Assembly (NCBI RefSeq): GCF_910592395.1
Contig: NC_088315.1
Location: 7,816,501 to 7,880,500, forward strand
DNA length: 64,000 nt
Direction: 5' to 3'
Source of the DNA: Lineus longissimus
Lineage: Eukaryota > Nemertea > Pilidiophora > Heteronemertea > Lineidae
Part shown: positions 39,126 through 52,614 of the stretch, one piece after another
How the letters are laid out: each line of letters begins with the position of its first letter
Numbering within the stretch: the first letter of the stretch is position 1
Position numbers and translations under genes: made by a program
The notes under the pieces: generated by a model
The model's database searches: none
Told to the model about the DNA's origin: nothing
Seen by the model: only the letters and a program-made list of their open reading frames with translations

Positions 39126-42100
39126 CAGCAATGTTAGAAGGGTAAATGAAGACCACATCTGATTTGACTAGATAAAGGCACGCAAACCCCTCAAAGACAA
39201 ACGGTTAAACCTTTTGTCGTGAGAGAACACTCCGTATTTGAAGGACCAATTATTGCCAACAAAGCGAGCTGCGAGATATATGGACAATTGTGGTGGGCAG
39301 TAATTACCCGTTAGTTGAGAGATAATAAAGATGGGAACCAGGCAAGATGGTCAAAATAATGCATGATCAATTAGATCTAGACTCATTCATACTAATATAG
39401 AGAAACCCTCGTTAAAATCCTTTAATTATAAAAGCACTCAAATTTTGTGCATCTTTACAGAAATGACGAGCACATCGTATGAAGTTTCAATACGAAATCT
39501 ATTGATGTACATGAATGAGTCCAACTCAAACTGGACGTCAGAAATTGTTGAACAATATTGTCAACTTTCTTAACAAAATGTGACGATAATCTCGACCCTT
39601 GATGAGATGGTATAGCCAAATTCACCGTAAAATTACACAAATCATAACCTATTGACCATCTCTTTGTGAAATTTACTTCACTAATCCAGCGTTCAAGAGC
39701 GCTTTTGCTCAAAAATACACTTTTGCATTTTATCTACACCACTGAAGGTAAAATGGGGGAGCGCTGTAGCCCTGTGGAAAGCCCTGGACTGTTCTATATT
39801 CACATGCCAAATACATCCTCCCACAGCAGACCTTTGGATTACTTCCGACTCTGACTGAGTGTATTTTAGGGACGATATACAATGGCCTGCTCTGGGAGGA
39901 TGCACACTCAACAATAGCGAATTGATTAAACCCAATGGAAGGGCTAACCTTCCCCCATTTTACTGTACTTTTAAGGTAGTGGTACAATTATAGTCCTAAT
40001 ACAATTCTGACTCCTACAGTGTTGAAAACAACTGATAGTACAGATTAACATATCCACAGAGGATAAAACTGCACTTGGGCTATAATGGTACCAACTTATT
40101 TACATAATTGTACATGAATATTGCAAAGGTTGCACCATCTTTAAAGATACAATATGATCAACACCTACGAACCCTGAAATATCATAATTTCAAACTTTTC
40201 CGAAGACACAAGTACATGGACAATACAGGAGATAAAATAACTCACAGTTACAATGTTCTTCCAAAACTTCAACGACAATATTCAAAGTTTAAACAAACTT
40301 ACCAAATTCCAAATGACAGAGACCAAAATCAAGAGACGAACCTGACGATGTGACTATCTTGTCCGATGATGAAGTAGGTCCATAAGCAGACGAGAGCATC
40401 CTTGAAACACTGATACCATCTTTCTTCAGGGTTCTTCAAAACAACACACTGACACCAAATGGGACCCTCTTTTTAATGTGTCAAATGTTACTTGACACGA
40501 ATTGATTCTTATGCCAACACTCCACAGTGGACTTCTCCTTAAAACCAATGAAATTGTATCCCTGTTTTTCAAAGTTTATGAGGGATAAACCAATTTAAAC
40601 CCTTCTTTCAAAAGTGTCACCTAATTTTAATGTCACTGAATCCTGTGCCAACACTTGAAGATGCCCTTCTTCTCAAAACTAATAAAATTTGATACAGATA
40701 TGATGCAAAGTTTGTAATCATTGAATCGTTTTTACTTGACAATGATGAAGACTAATAAAGGTCATGGCTGCTGCCAAAGTTCAGGCAACTTTATTTTTGC
40801 ATTTTTCGAGAGAACAAAATAACTATCTTTAGTTCAACAGATTTTGAAAATTCTTTCAGTCTACCCGGTACTTGGTACTGTTTTAAAACTTGAAACTGGA
40901 TATAATACCGTACACCTCTAAAGTGAACAAGTTACTTTACAGAGCTTTAATTCAAAAGCGTTGGCATAAAATTCATTGACAAGATAGCAAGCAACTAACT
41001 ACCTGATGGATTATCAGATCTCAATCCCCAGGTTCTAAATTTCACTTCATTTCAAGATTGAATCCAGGACACCTTTAACAGTTTTTCGAAGCCGAATGCT
41101 GTCTTTTACTGCATGAATCTTTCTATACAAAGTTATGATTTACTCATTACGAGTACCAGTACGTATTCAACTAATAAAATTTGAAAGACAAAATCCTAAT
41201 CAGGCTTGCCTTAATTAATAGAACAGCCACATGATACTCGACAATATGTTTAGGCTCCAAACAGAATCGAGAAATTTCCAACCTATGCGCAGTGGTCATT
41301 AAAAACAACACCATGCCTCATGTATCAAAAGAAGACAAGTTTCAAAAAATACTAATTACTCTGCGTTGTCAGTAATGATGTTTTTCTGTGTGAAAAGTTT
41401 TATTTTACAACTTTGAAAGCCGTGACAGAAGTGGCTGTTTAATTACAAAGACCCTGCATATTCAAAGTAGTAATGTTCCATTTGAAACCGGGCGCAGAGG
41501 AAATAGAAGACAGCGGTAATTACGGAAACCGGGCTGTGAATGGCGCAGCCACGGTTTAACAAAAACCGAGGAAAATGTTAAATTCTACAAATAGATGAGC
41601 ACCAGAGGTAACAAGATCTTGTGGAACTTGGGGCCTTTAGATCACACAGATAAAAACATGGTCGCATGCCTGAATCACAGAATCCAGGAGCTAATTTCAC
41701 ATCTAATGATGCTGTGCGTAATTCCTCACATCAACATCGCGTTAATTAAAACGGCTTTGTTGTCGAAATGACATCTCGTCTGTCCGGGGAATTTTGCACA
41801 AATGAGACATGATAGAGTCTTATGTGGGCTAATAATCGTATTTTCCCTATGGTCCAACTGCATCATTTGACTGGGAGGGAATTTGACTCAAAATCACGGT
41901 CATTCTGATGACTTAGGGATGCCAGCACAATCTCGTCCTTATCTCATTAGATCTATTAGGAATCGGGGCTGGGACAGGCAAGGTGATACTCATGCCAAAA
42001 TCTGCATCACAAAACTAACAGGAGAGATGTCCTGATGCTCCATTTCTCTGCTTGACATTGGCGAGTTCTTATTTCTTTAATGATGGCAAGTTGGAATTAC

Positions 42101-42376
42101 TTTTAAAGGAATGAAGAAAATATTAGTTTGACATTTAGCTTGTTGAAGACCAGTGCAGAGAATTTCACTGATCTGGTTAAAAATTTCTTTATTCAAAGTA
42201 CTTTTAGGACAGAAGAGCAGGCACTCAGATTCAGCAACTTCTGGAATGAACTGTGAAGAACCGAGCAGCGCAACTCTGCACAAAATGTGGATGAGCATGT
42301 TCGTGTTTGGTCGGTGCGATAAGCGCCATGGAGCTCTGAGGAACCCGGCGTTTGACACATGATGGCCCTTGACGAA

Positions 42377-42409
42377 CCACGATCATTATCTAATTGGCGA
42401 TGATCGTGG
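42377..42409. promoter_or_regulatory. 10-bp perfect inverted repeat with homeodomain core in the loop
   Basis: CCACGATCAT (42377-42386) and ATGATCGTGG (42400-42409) are exact reverse complements. The 13-base loop holds TAATTGG, a homeodomain-type core. A second core (GTAATTAA) lies about 45 bases downstream. This may be a dimeric protein-binding site or a cruciform-prone sequence; function is inferred only from arrangement. Confidence 0.4.
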
Positions 42410-42744
42410 ATATGACATGCACATCCTATGGCCGAGCGGCCACTGTAATTAACCCAACCAAATCAACCGGAGATGACCACTTTTAGAATGATCATTCCCG
42501 TCCACGCTCATGTCAAAATATGCGAAGACTATGACAGAAGCCCCTCGACCGAACGTCGATTTCTAAGCCGTATTTAAAAGATCATTTGATTTTTTTCTGC
42601 GACCATGATGGACTGTGATTCACGGATATTAGCTGACCACTTGATAAATGCTGATGAGTACAGCCTAACACTACTCAACCATTAATAGCACTGGAACCTG
42701 ACCTAAGCAGTCCAGAGGGAATGACCAAAACAATTTTGGCTGAT

Positions 42745-42828
42745 GCAGTAGAACCTCTCTATTAAGGACACTCTTGGGACTGACAAATGCAGTCCTTAAT
42801 AGAGGGATGTCTGATTATAGAAAGGTCA
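42745..42828. mobile_element. Miniature nested-palindrome element, copy 2
   Basis: Starts GCAGTAGAACCTCTCTATTA and continues AAGGACACTC; about 25 bases later comes the inverted counterpart CAGTCCTTAATAGAGGGATG. The right end (ATTATAGAAAGGTC) has decayed relative to copy 3. Same family as the elements near 7.4 and 57.0 kb. Confidence 0.8.
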
Positions 42829-43923
42829 TATTAAATGGAAATACCCAATTTGGGCCCATATTCAGTGTCCTCCATAAAGAGCTTGTCCTACCAACAGTTG
42901 TATGCTAAAGGGTATTCCTCTTCTTTTTGGAAAGTTTTAATACCCAAAGAATACCGCGTTAATACAAGGTCAAAATTGCAGTGACATTCTCAGTTTTTAC
43001 AATTTTTGGATTTTTGGATTCAAAAGTATTAGAGAAAGTTAATGATATTTGTATCATCAGAAAGCAAATATCACAAACTGTTAAAAATCCAATGATCAAA
43101 ATATTGTCAGAAATGAGCCCGAAATGTTTGTTTGCTAATGATTCAACATTTTTGCAAAAACGAGACAAAAATTTAACCAGGTACCAGGTAACCGGTACAA
43201 TAACTTACAACAATACTTTAAATTAGAGGGCTTTTAAACTATCACTTAGCAAGCCTATACGATATTTTAGACTGAAGCTCAGAGAATAATAGTCTATTCA
43301 GGAGCACATTCGTTTTCATTTCAGCTTTTGTGTTTTCACTGTTTACTAACTCGAAATTGATGAATAATGAAATTCAGCTTTGAAATCACAATGATTGAGT
43401 AATGCATGCAAGAAGGATCGTCGACCAAGTATATTTAGACAACTCACACAATACCGTGTCATAAGAGGAGAGAAACTGGCCGAGGCGGCCGGAAAACATC
43501 CACAAAAAGAGAAAGAGGACGAATTTGGTACGAACACGAGAAGGCAGCAGAATTGACAGTGGCTCAAAACTCGCTCAAATCAACAAGATAATGATTACAG
43601 AAGGCAGAACCAGTTTTAGAACTTTTACATGACGATACAATAAAAATATATGAAGAAGTCCGGGTTCAAAACTCCAGCCCTTGATGTGAGACGAGTCATT
43701 TTTAACATGAAAACAATTTGCTTTCAGGTAAGAAAAATACTTTGCATGGAAAGTCCAAGGTCTTGTTTTTTGATTAAATGACTTGTTTTTGATTTCTTAA
43801 TAGGGAAATTGCTCGCTTGTTTTTCATATTTTAAATAGATATGACTCATCTTTTGGCAGTTGTATCTGTATTTTTCACATACGAAAACTTGACACAGAAA
43901 TGAACAACTCCCTTCCTCACAGG

Positions 43924-44006
43924 AACGAGTAATTATTGCACAAGAACTAGTCATTATTGCACAAAACGAGTCATTTTCACAGAAAAACGAGTCATTTTCA
44001 CCAAAA
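43924..44006. repeat. Four-unit tandem repeat with 20-21 bp period
   Basis: Units begin AACGAGT or AACTAGT at 43924, 43945, 43965 and 43986. The first two continue with AATTATTGCACA/CATTATTGCACA, the last two with CATTTTCAC. Like the array at 4650-4827, the spacing is about two helical turns. A related GACGAGTCATTTTTA lies upstream at about 43691. Confidence 0.82.
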
Positions 44007-45948
44007 CAAAAGACAAACACACACAACAAGGGCTGAAACTTTGATGCTGAATCGTTGAAGCTTGCCAACAAACACCAGAAATATATTTACAATAAGCTTT
44101 TAGGACGAATCCATGTAAAAACAATCAGACAGTTCGGACTTTGACTAGAAGCTGGCAAAGGACAGAATATGTTCAGGCAAAACTTCAACAAAAAGATCTA
44201 CAAATTGTATATAACCCCTTAAGGACGATTTGAAACTCAGGTGGACAGTTGTGTGGCATCATCACGACTAGACGTCATAATCTGATTGTTTTTACGAAGA
44301 TACCGTCTAACAATTTCTAGTCTTTTTCAAGGATTAAAAACGACGCTATGTTCGAGCGAATAACTGCTCTGCATTTTATTTAAAACACGCTACGTCTCAG
44401 CTTCTTGAATCTTAACAAGTCGAGGTTGAACAAAAGTTATCACAACTGCGTATTAAAGTTAATCCTACGTGAGTAGCTTGCACACCACATTTCTCTATCA
44501 TAAATAAGCACTTTGACTATAGTGGGTTAATATTTTTGTTTATTCCCGCTATTACTGGTCCTGAAAGGGTTAAACACGATCAGAATATCATGCAAACATC
44601 GCTCACTTGGACAGTGATAATATATAAAACGATACTCACGCACTTCTTCCTTAAGCCGGGGAAAAATATCAAATTACAAACGTTACTTTTCGTTCGTACG
44701 TATGCAAATCATTTCCGTGATTTTTCACTGAAAAATTTCAATCAACCACTGTGACAAGCTCTTTTTTTACGGACTTTTCCCCCACAGATAACTTTTGTTC
44801 AGTAAAGGGCTTTGAAAAATCTACACTACAATCTATCAGGAGCCAATCAAGGGGACTAAGATTCCAATTTATTGAACAATGTTAGCCATTTTCTTGATTT
44901 TCCAGTTTTTCCAATGTTATTACTAATTGATAAGTTTACTAGCTGATACACAGTACTTCACTGAAATATTACGCCCAAATCCACAGAACTGCTAAATTTT
45001 TTGCGCATTTTGCACTAATTTTGCTTTGAGTCTGACAGTAGACTCTAAGGTTCAAGTCAAAGCGACACATTCTCATTAAAAAAATCATTACTCAATTTAA
45101 TCATTTTTTTCCCCATTTTTTAAAATCAAATGCCTGATTGAGTCTAGGCAGCCATTTTCTGGTACCCAGTATGACATATTGGAGTCTGCCCAGGCTAAAA
45201 TCTTCCAATTCAACAATCAATAAATCAGAATTTAACTAAAATTCAAGTTAGACAATATCAGTTTACCCAGCAAGTTATCCAAAGAGCTTTTGCCACAATC
45301 TCAACAAAAGATGATTATATGATTATGATAAACAGACTGACTTCACTTCACTGTACTTCAAGATCACAACGAACAATGTTCAATACAATTGAAAATAACA
45401 GTCAAATTTGATTGGCCCCTGAAAATACCTTACACCAACTTACCGATCGATAAATTGTACAGCCACCACTACCTGAATACATCTATAATCATACATTTAA
45501 AAAGATACATCGCTGCCATCTGACCTATATACATCAATATTTATACATCTAGAAAGATACATGGTTCAAATGACATACAACTGTGACAACCTTGAATGTT
45601 CGGCCCTGAAACATGACGTCAAGAAAATGTGTATATTAGTTGGACCACAGACGTTAAAACCACAACAGACAAATGCATATGGAATAAACTAATTGATATC
45701 TGAAGCTGTATGGGACAGTATTGGAAAAGCATTAAAAATCATTTACTGGCATCCACAACGCATTAGCACCAAAAAAGATAATTCCCAACACTAGGCATAT
45801 TTTAAAGAAGTATGCTGCATATCCTGTCGCAGTTTTTCAGATGAGACTATAGTATTACTACATTACTAGGAGCGGAGTTCGAAAAAAATATACTTGCAAC
45901 GTACATGGACCTGAGACAGACAAAATGCAAGACAGAGTATCATGCTAC

Positions 45949-46010
45949 TATCAAGAATAGATAAAGATTCTTTTTCTATTTATCAAGAATATATAAAGAC
46001 TAGTCTTTAT
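45949..46010. repeat. Repeat containing an 18-bp perfect palindrome, copy A
   Basis: TATCAAGAATAGATAAAGA (from 45949) is followed by TATCAAGAATATATAAAG (45981-45998), which runs into the perfect palindrome ATAAAGACTAGTCTTTAT (45993-46010). The same palindrome with the same TATCAAGAAT lead-in recurs at 58723-58752, which argues for a dispersed element and not chance. Confidence 0.82.
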
Positions 46011-48859
46011 TCATTAGTGCTACTGTTAATCTGAACCAATGGAGAATGGCAAACCATTCTTAGTCTTTTCAAACACTTTCACAACCTGAACCCGCCTGCG
46101 GCAACAAGGTCCCGACACGAGCACGGGACTCGCCCTATTATTACCCACACGACTCATCAACATAATTACAGTGTTCAAGTGAACCCGGACAGAAAGTTTC
46201 GCCACGAGCTCTGTATCATAAACAGCAGGCCAAACAAACTCAAATCTGTGTTTAACATCTCCTCTGGCATCAAAAACTATTGTACATAAAAATCTCACGG
46301 GTAGACTTTTTTTATATCAGATCATCACGAATGAACAATTCTTTAAAAATGCATGGCGAAATGAACAATGATTCTATTGGAAGTATTTCATTTGCTTACT
46401 GTTCTGGTGAAGTTCACCCGGATCACAAATCGGCGAAATAGTATAAAGTTCAGATCGTCTGCAGGTTTTTTAGTGAGAGTCATGATGAGAGCTTCAGTAT
46501 AAAGAGACATAAATCTTATGAGGGGTTTTGAAATTGTAGTCCTCGTTCAATATCTACATCTAACCAATGATTTCAGGAACAAGAATTCCACACACACGGC
46601 CTGATTATACTGTACAACTGAGCACGACAGAAACGAAGGGCAAGTTTCACTGCCAGGAGCCCTTGTTGTAACGATGGTGGTGCGGGTACTTTAGATACCG
46701 ATCAAGCAGAAGACGGAGCCTTTCAACGTGACATGCCGTCTGTGTCGTCTGCTAGCAAGAACAGATTGGAAGTGACAGCCGAACACTCAGCATCGTTCAG
46801 GTGATTTGCCGCCATTCTGGAGCAGTTGACCAGAAAATCTGCTTTCTTGGTCAATTTATCATGTGAGCGTAGAATAACAATCTTTTTGTGTAGCGATTAG
46901 AGGGGTCGCAGAAAAGATACGATAATTATCATAAGTCAAGTGACTTTGTGCACCGCAGGAGAAAGATAAGTCTCGGTGCTGTCAGTGGCTTATGACGTCA
47001 GGAGTTGTTTCACCACTGAAGGTGAGAGGTCACCTGGGAAGAGGTCGGTGTTGGCACAGAACCCACGACCTTCAGATTATGGTGTTGAGGTCACGGAAGT
47101 AGAGATTGATCCTACGACCCTCATAACACTGTTCATTTATCAGTTCGAAGATAATCGGTTAAAACTCGTCAAACCACCAACGTTGAGAAAGTAACACACA
47201 AGATTCCCATGCCGAAAAAAATTGTCGCATCTTCTGAGAATACACACTTGAGGAGCAAATTTGATATGCGCCAGTGAGATCATGACAGTGGCGCTTATTT
47301 TACCGGAGAAACTGTGACGGAATACTTATGTAAGATGAGGAGATATCTCCAACACTTAGCGCTGAAGTGTACACTAGCACTGTTTCAGGTAACTTGGCTT
47401 GGGAGTGGTGTACATTTATCTATACATTCATGTATAAATGTATGGCGATTCAACCAAAGTTGGGGTAAGAGAAATGTGAACACTCCACCCTGGGTTAATG
47501 TAGCCAAATTCCCCTGTACATGTTGGTGTTGGCTGTGCTTTCTAAGTACCCCTATTTCTGGTCTGTCTGCGCTGGAACGGAACCAAACACACAAGTCTCG
47601 TTCAGTCATGTGACACTGTCCTCCAAACACACTGGACCGCTCGCCAAGATTACCATGACAACTTGAAGAACCTCGCTACATTCAGAACGGCGCACAAATT
47701 CCCTGCGACCGAAAAATCACAAATGGGAAGATGATGGAGTGGCCTTATGAAGAAACTTCGCAGGAAGCATTTAATGCGAAGTTAAAATTGCAGAATATCT
47801 TGAATTTGACTCACTTTTCTGCACAATACGAAAGATGCCACGATTTCATTCAACGATGGAACGAAACCCAGACACACACTTCACCATTTAGAATATAAAT
47901 ATGATTTTAAAAAGATTTGCCTTGCCGTTATTTACCACATTATCTCGCGCTATTCTACCTCGTTCCTTGAAGAGGTTATCAAGGGGAAGAACCTATCAAC
48001 GAATGAAAACATCGCCGTCGAGTCAACAATGCACTTCTCTCGAAGAATATGACGTGTAAACATCATATCTGTCATCCTATTTACAATATGCATCTTCTTT
48101 GAATGAGTTTCTACTATAGCCATGGACAAGATTCCTGGAGACAGTTTAAAGAGCTGCCCTATTTCAGAAGTAAGTTTTGAGCTTCAGCCTCGCCGAAATG
48201 CAGCAGAGAAGGGGGAGCGGATCATAGCCAAGTGTCAAACCACCAGGAAAATTTGCCCCTCGGCCTCCTCGAGATCTGTTTGGCACACAGGACTAAAAAG
48301 CATCTTGAGCAGACGAGAAGTTTCCTGTGGTAGACAGGGGTTACACGCCACATTTCTGTAAAAAATGCTTTACATTCAGTCACATATTGGCACAGCTAGA
48401 TCTGGCTATCATTGCGAAACTCCCCAATCTGGCTATGCCACTGTGTCTCCATGGCGTACTTGAACCAGGGGGTTCGAGTGGCTGTTACCTGAATTGGCGA
48501 CAAATCCCCGACAACTTGCCATTTGGGATCATTGCTGGACTGTTTAAGCCTAACCAAACACAGCATGTAATATACACTATAAACGTATGTCCAGCTAGAC
48601 ACAAGACCATAAAATTTTCAGGGAATATTCCAGCACAGTTTGTTTGCAACAGGAAGTGTAAACACAATTACAAGAGGTCAATATTGAAAAGGAGAAGAAA
48701 CGGCTTGGATTTCGAAAACATATGGTTATTTTGTGCCACAGAACAAAACAATTCCATACAGTGTTTAAATAAATGTTGAGCAAATAGAATGAATATTTGC
48801 TCCACAAGATGCAGATGACATGCTTGCAGTGGGGTTGTTCAGCTGTGGAGTGAGTGTGG

Positions 48860-48920
48860 TGGTCTGGTGCCCGGACAGATGGTAATGTTGGAACATAGGA
48901 GTCAGGAGTTCAAATCTCAG
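48860..48920 (+). mobile_element. Possible tRNA-like SINE head (weak)
   Basis: A box-A-like TGGTCTGGTG at 48860 and a box-B-like AGTTCAAATCT at 48907-48917 are separated by about 47 bases, the spacing expected of an internal RNA polymerase III promoter. The sequence up to about 49340 is less AT-rich than average and might be the body of a composite element, but I see no tail or target duplication. Confidence 0.3.
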
Positions 48921-49691
48921 CACATTTTCCACAACGAATAGGAATCTACACCGAAATTATTCAGATACTTTAACGTGCATTGGGACAGGCATTGGCCAGA
49001 GAGGGTTAAGACTGTATAGTAAGCCCCTGTGGATATTATGTGTGAGACAGCGGGACGAACATGTGTTTGCGGTCCTTGAGGGCGTGTAGTAGCTCTCAAC
49101 GAGTGAGGGTGCATCTGTCTCGATCACTGGCATCAATCTCCGTTATAATGATGATATGTGGTAGGCCGGGTTTGGTATGGGAATCGTACCAACTGCTGTG
49201 GATGAGCTCAGCACCGTATTTGTGTGTTTGGTGTGGGTTACCTTCTGGCTCAGATTCACCCAACAGTACGCCTGCTCTAGTGTTTACTTTCGCTCCGTTC
49301 AGACGCTGCGGAGGACAGGACGTTAAACATTCATAAGGAGTGAGGCGTGAACATTTTTGATGTGTATGCGCCTTGGGTACTCCATGCATACACTGTCTTT
49401 GGTCGAGGCAGGAAAGCATCTCGAGTTTGACTTGTCAGTTTACACATTTGGTCATCTGCCCAAACAAGAGCGTCAACTTTATGCTGGCTATCAGAAGCGC
49501 CACCCTATCCAGGCAATATCTGTGTATAAACCTGATCAAACAAAGTCGAGGGTTTACATAGATGACCTATCATGTCTAGAGGCTATCAGAAACACCATCC
49601 TACATGTCCTACTTACCACAGACAATATCAGTCTACACCACAGCATCGTTGAAATAGATATTCAGTACCTATTTGAACAAATTGAAAAATT

Positions 49692-49718
49692 ATAAATTTC
49701 TAATTTCTAATTTCTAAT
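49692..49718. repeat. 8-bp tandem repeat (TTTCTAAT)
   Basis: AATTTCTAATTTCTAATTTC continues as TAATTTT, i.e. three to four copies of an 8-mer. It resembles the simple tails that end some SINEs, but lies some 790 bases from the weak tRNA-like head at 48860. Confidence 0.85.
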
Positions 49719-52614
49719 TTTGAACGAATGCACCATGCCTTTAAACAGTGCTACTTCCACTGAGATTGATCACTGCTGCCATTAATCGATCGCAAATTAA
49801 ACACGACACAAACAACTAACAACCGCTAAATCCTTAACCATCTTAATAAAACAAAACATAATTGCGAGTTCACTTATGGGCCATTTCAAGTCATTCCCGT
49901 TGATAGTATATTGATATTATCGACACGCCACAAAACAAAATGGCGGCTTAATCTGGGTACACATGTCGTATGCAAAGTACAACGCGTACAGTTATATTTG
50001 TAAACACACTCGTTGTATTGAATTTCGATTTGAAGATGTGAAAATTATTGTGAGGCTTACAGAAGGTCGTGCAACTTTTAACCTCGGGGTATATCTGTTG
50101 GGTCGGTAGGTAGCAGTGCGAAGAATTGATGTTTGAGAGCGACAACATAAATTTTTGGTCAATTTAAAAAAGGTTGAGAGAGGGTGTGCAGGATAGTACA
50201 TGATAACTCAATACAGCCCCCACACTATTATGAGTATGACTGATTTTAATGTGAAGAACATTTTTGATTGCGTTTACAAACACTCACGAGAAAGGCACGA
50301 AGTTTATCTCAAAGAGACTAGAAATAGTCGGCTTTAAAAACAGAATTCACCGCAGGAATTTAAATCAGATCTGTTAATCTGGAAAATGTGAAAATAAAAG
50401 GCACGCAAGTAGTTTTTGGGTTCCAGTCCTTTCCAGGTTCATGTGGTGGAACTGTAGCCACGAGCCCTTTATAAGTTTTCAAGTCTGACTCTCATAACAT
50501 AACAAGAGTTTAACTTCAAATTCAAGAGTTCAGCTGAACCCCTACAGATACATTACAGTCCAGCAGCCCACACAAGCCCAGCTAAGTGAGTTTGATAATG
50601 ACGCAGCCCTGATGAAGTGAAGTTAGAAAGGAAACATACATCAGAATTTTGAAATCATTGAACAAGCAAAACTGGAGCCGGATACAGTTCAATGCTCGGA
50701 CATTGTTGCTGATGGCGGAAATTTACATACGAATGCCAAAAACATTCCAAGCAGAATACAACATTAGCAGAACAAAACTGTGCATAACTTGTATGTTTAT
50801 GAATACAACTTCAGTTATTTTTCAGATTCTTGGTTTTGAGAAAAAATTTCAAATGATTTTTTTTGAAGAACTGGTAACAATATATTAGGGAGTACCTGCA
50901 ACCTTCTCTCTGATATCATTGAGCTGTTGGAGTGATGCAGTTGACACATCAGTGCCAAGCTGCCACCTCTCAGGCCCTCAGTTTCGTTCCCGATCGGTCC
51001 TCCTCCACCCATGTAATAGAGAGATGACTCTCTTCAACAACGTAGGTTTCCTCCTACTTCAAAACAATTGCCGAATTTTGTTTATAGAGCTAATAATGTG
51101 CTCTCATGGCACAGCCTGGGAACACCATAACAAACTTGCCAAGGGCCAGACATACCAGCTTATTCTCCACAGAAAATCTGCGTACTCTCATCTGATGAGG
51201 CGGCAAAATATCCTGACCTTCTTATCACCGAAGATGACATGTATTACACCAAACTCAATATCTACAAATAGAACTTTAATTTCACATTCTGAAAGGAAAC
51301 GTACGTGTCATACATTTCCTTTTGGTGGGAAGCAAGAATACTTCAACCTACAGAAGCTGGTGGATGGTTATGAAATTTAAAAAAAATTCACCAGACTGAT
51401 ATCTTTCGTTGCACAATTAGTGAACAGGAGGAAGTTGTGTGGAATTGGCCAGTTTCCTCCATTGCCTCTTTAGGTAAAATACACGATTTGGCCACGATTT
51501 TCTCCATCTTAGTCCTCAGATGGAGTTTGTTAGATCACTTGAATTGTTGTAAAAGGTTTAAGTGAGAGCTTTCGTAAGGATTTGTGGAGTATGACCACTG
51601 CTGCTTGGGTCACGGCGGGGTGAAATTGCACGGGTTTTTTTCTCGAAGGAAACCGTGGTGCTTCAGATATCAGTGGGATGGCTGATGAACATTCTAACAT
51701 AGTTCGTGCACGATAACATCTGCATGAAAATAATCAGAACGCTGATAGATGAAAAACTTTCTATTCTAAACTAAAAGCAGTGTAGGTCTTAACTGAAAGC
51801 AGTGCAGGTCAGTGCTTTTTAAATTAAGTCGTGATGAGGCATTTCAGTCTCAATTTGAAACACAAGCAGACGCTTCTTACACAATTTCAAAATTTCGTAA
51901 ATAACGACATATTGATATCAAACTTTGACAGTTGCACAGGATGCCATCACTGGGGCTGGAGTTCAGAAACATACTAGTTATGGCGATGAAATTAATACCA
52001 AGTCGTGAAAAAACACCCAAAGCATGAAATTTCTCTACTTAGTGCCAGTGAAGGATCTTCAGAGTTTTTAATAAAAGCGTGAAAACCAACAATGCCACGT
52101 CACTTTATGTATACAATATACTCATAGTACGGAAACTCAAGATCGCCAAATAGAAATTTAATTTTCGCCTGTTAAGTGTCCGGCAAATAATATTTGAAAC
52201 TTCAAGGAGCATATTGGCAAGTGTTGACTTAGGCCACTAAGGAGCCTCTTCCGTCACAGTCAAGCTCTTAGCGTCTGATGAAATTTCGTCCGCGGCCGAA
52301 ATTCGCCAATTATGTAAGTTTTAGCTATCATGGGGATCATTTATATAGTCTCTTATAACACTTGATTGTCATATGAGAGTTATTAATAAAACAATTACGT
52401 GGTCTTAGACGCATGAGGGCCTCATCATTCAATGGGCAGTCTGTTAGGCTAAAGGACATATCTATTGGGATTGGCTGCCCGAAGTTTCTGGTAGCACGAC
52501 TGGTGCTATAATGCAGCATCAATGCAACTATGTTAGGCATTTTTCATCAGAGTTTGCTCCTGTGATTGGACTTTTTGCCCAAAATGATTTGGAAAAGCAA
52601 AACGAGACTATCAA

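Larger units (their letters stand above)
33795..43920. other. Intronic sequence, no gene recognised
   Basis: Homeodomain-core-rich, GC-richer blocks lie at about 34890-35110, 36580-37450 and 41460-41960. Open frames do not exceed about 111 codons (35543-35878), and none resembles a known family. Repeats at 36.4, 38.8, 39.1 and 42.7 kb are listed separately. Confidence 0.5.
44010..52610. other. Intronic sequence with the longest unassigned open frames
   Basis: Frames of 79 codons (48122-48361, starting in the favourable context GCCATGG), 150 codons (48327-48779), 112 codons (49357-49695) and 153 codons (50919-51380) occur on the plus strand. None has recognisable motifs, a signal peptide or neighbouring splice structure that I can support, and frames of this size are expected by chance in 64 kb. 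Confidence 0.45.

Noticed and set aside
50919-51380. 153-codon plus-strand open frame, the longest in the window
   Set aside because: No recognisable motif, low-complexity mix of residues, no splice or promoter context; length compatible with chance in 64 kb.
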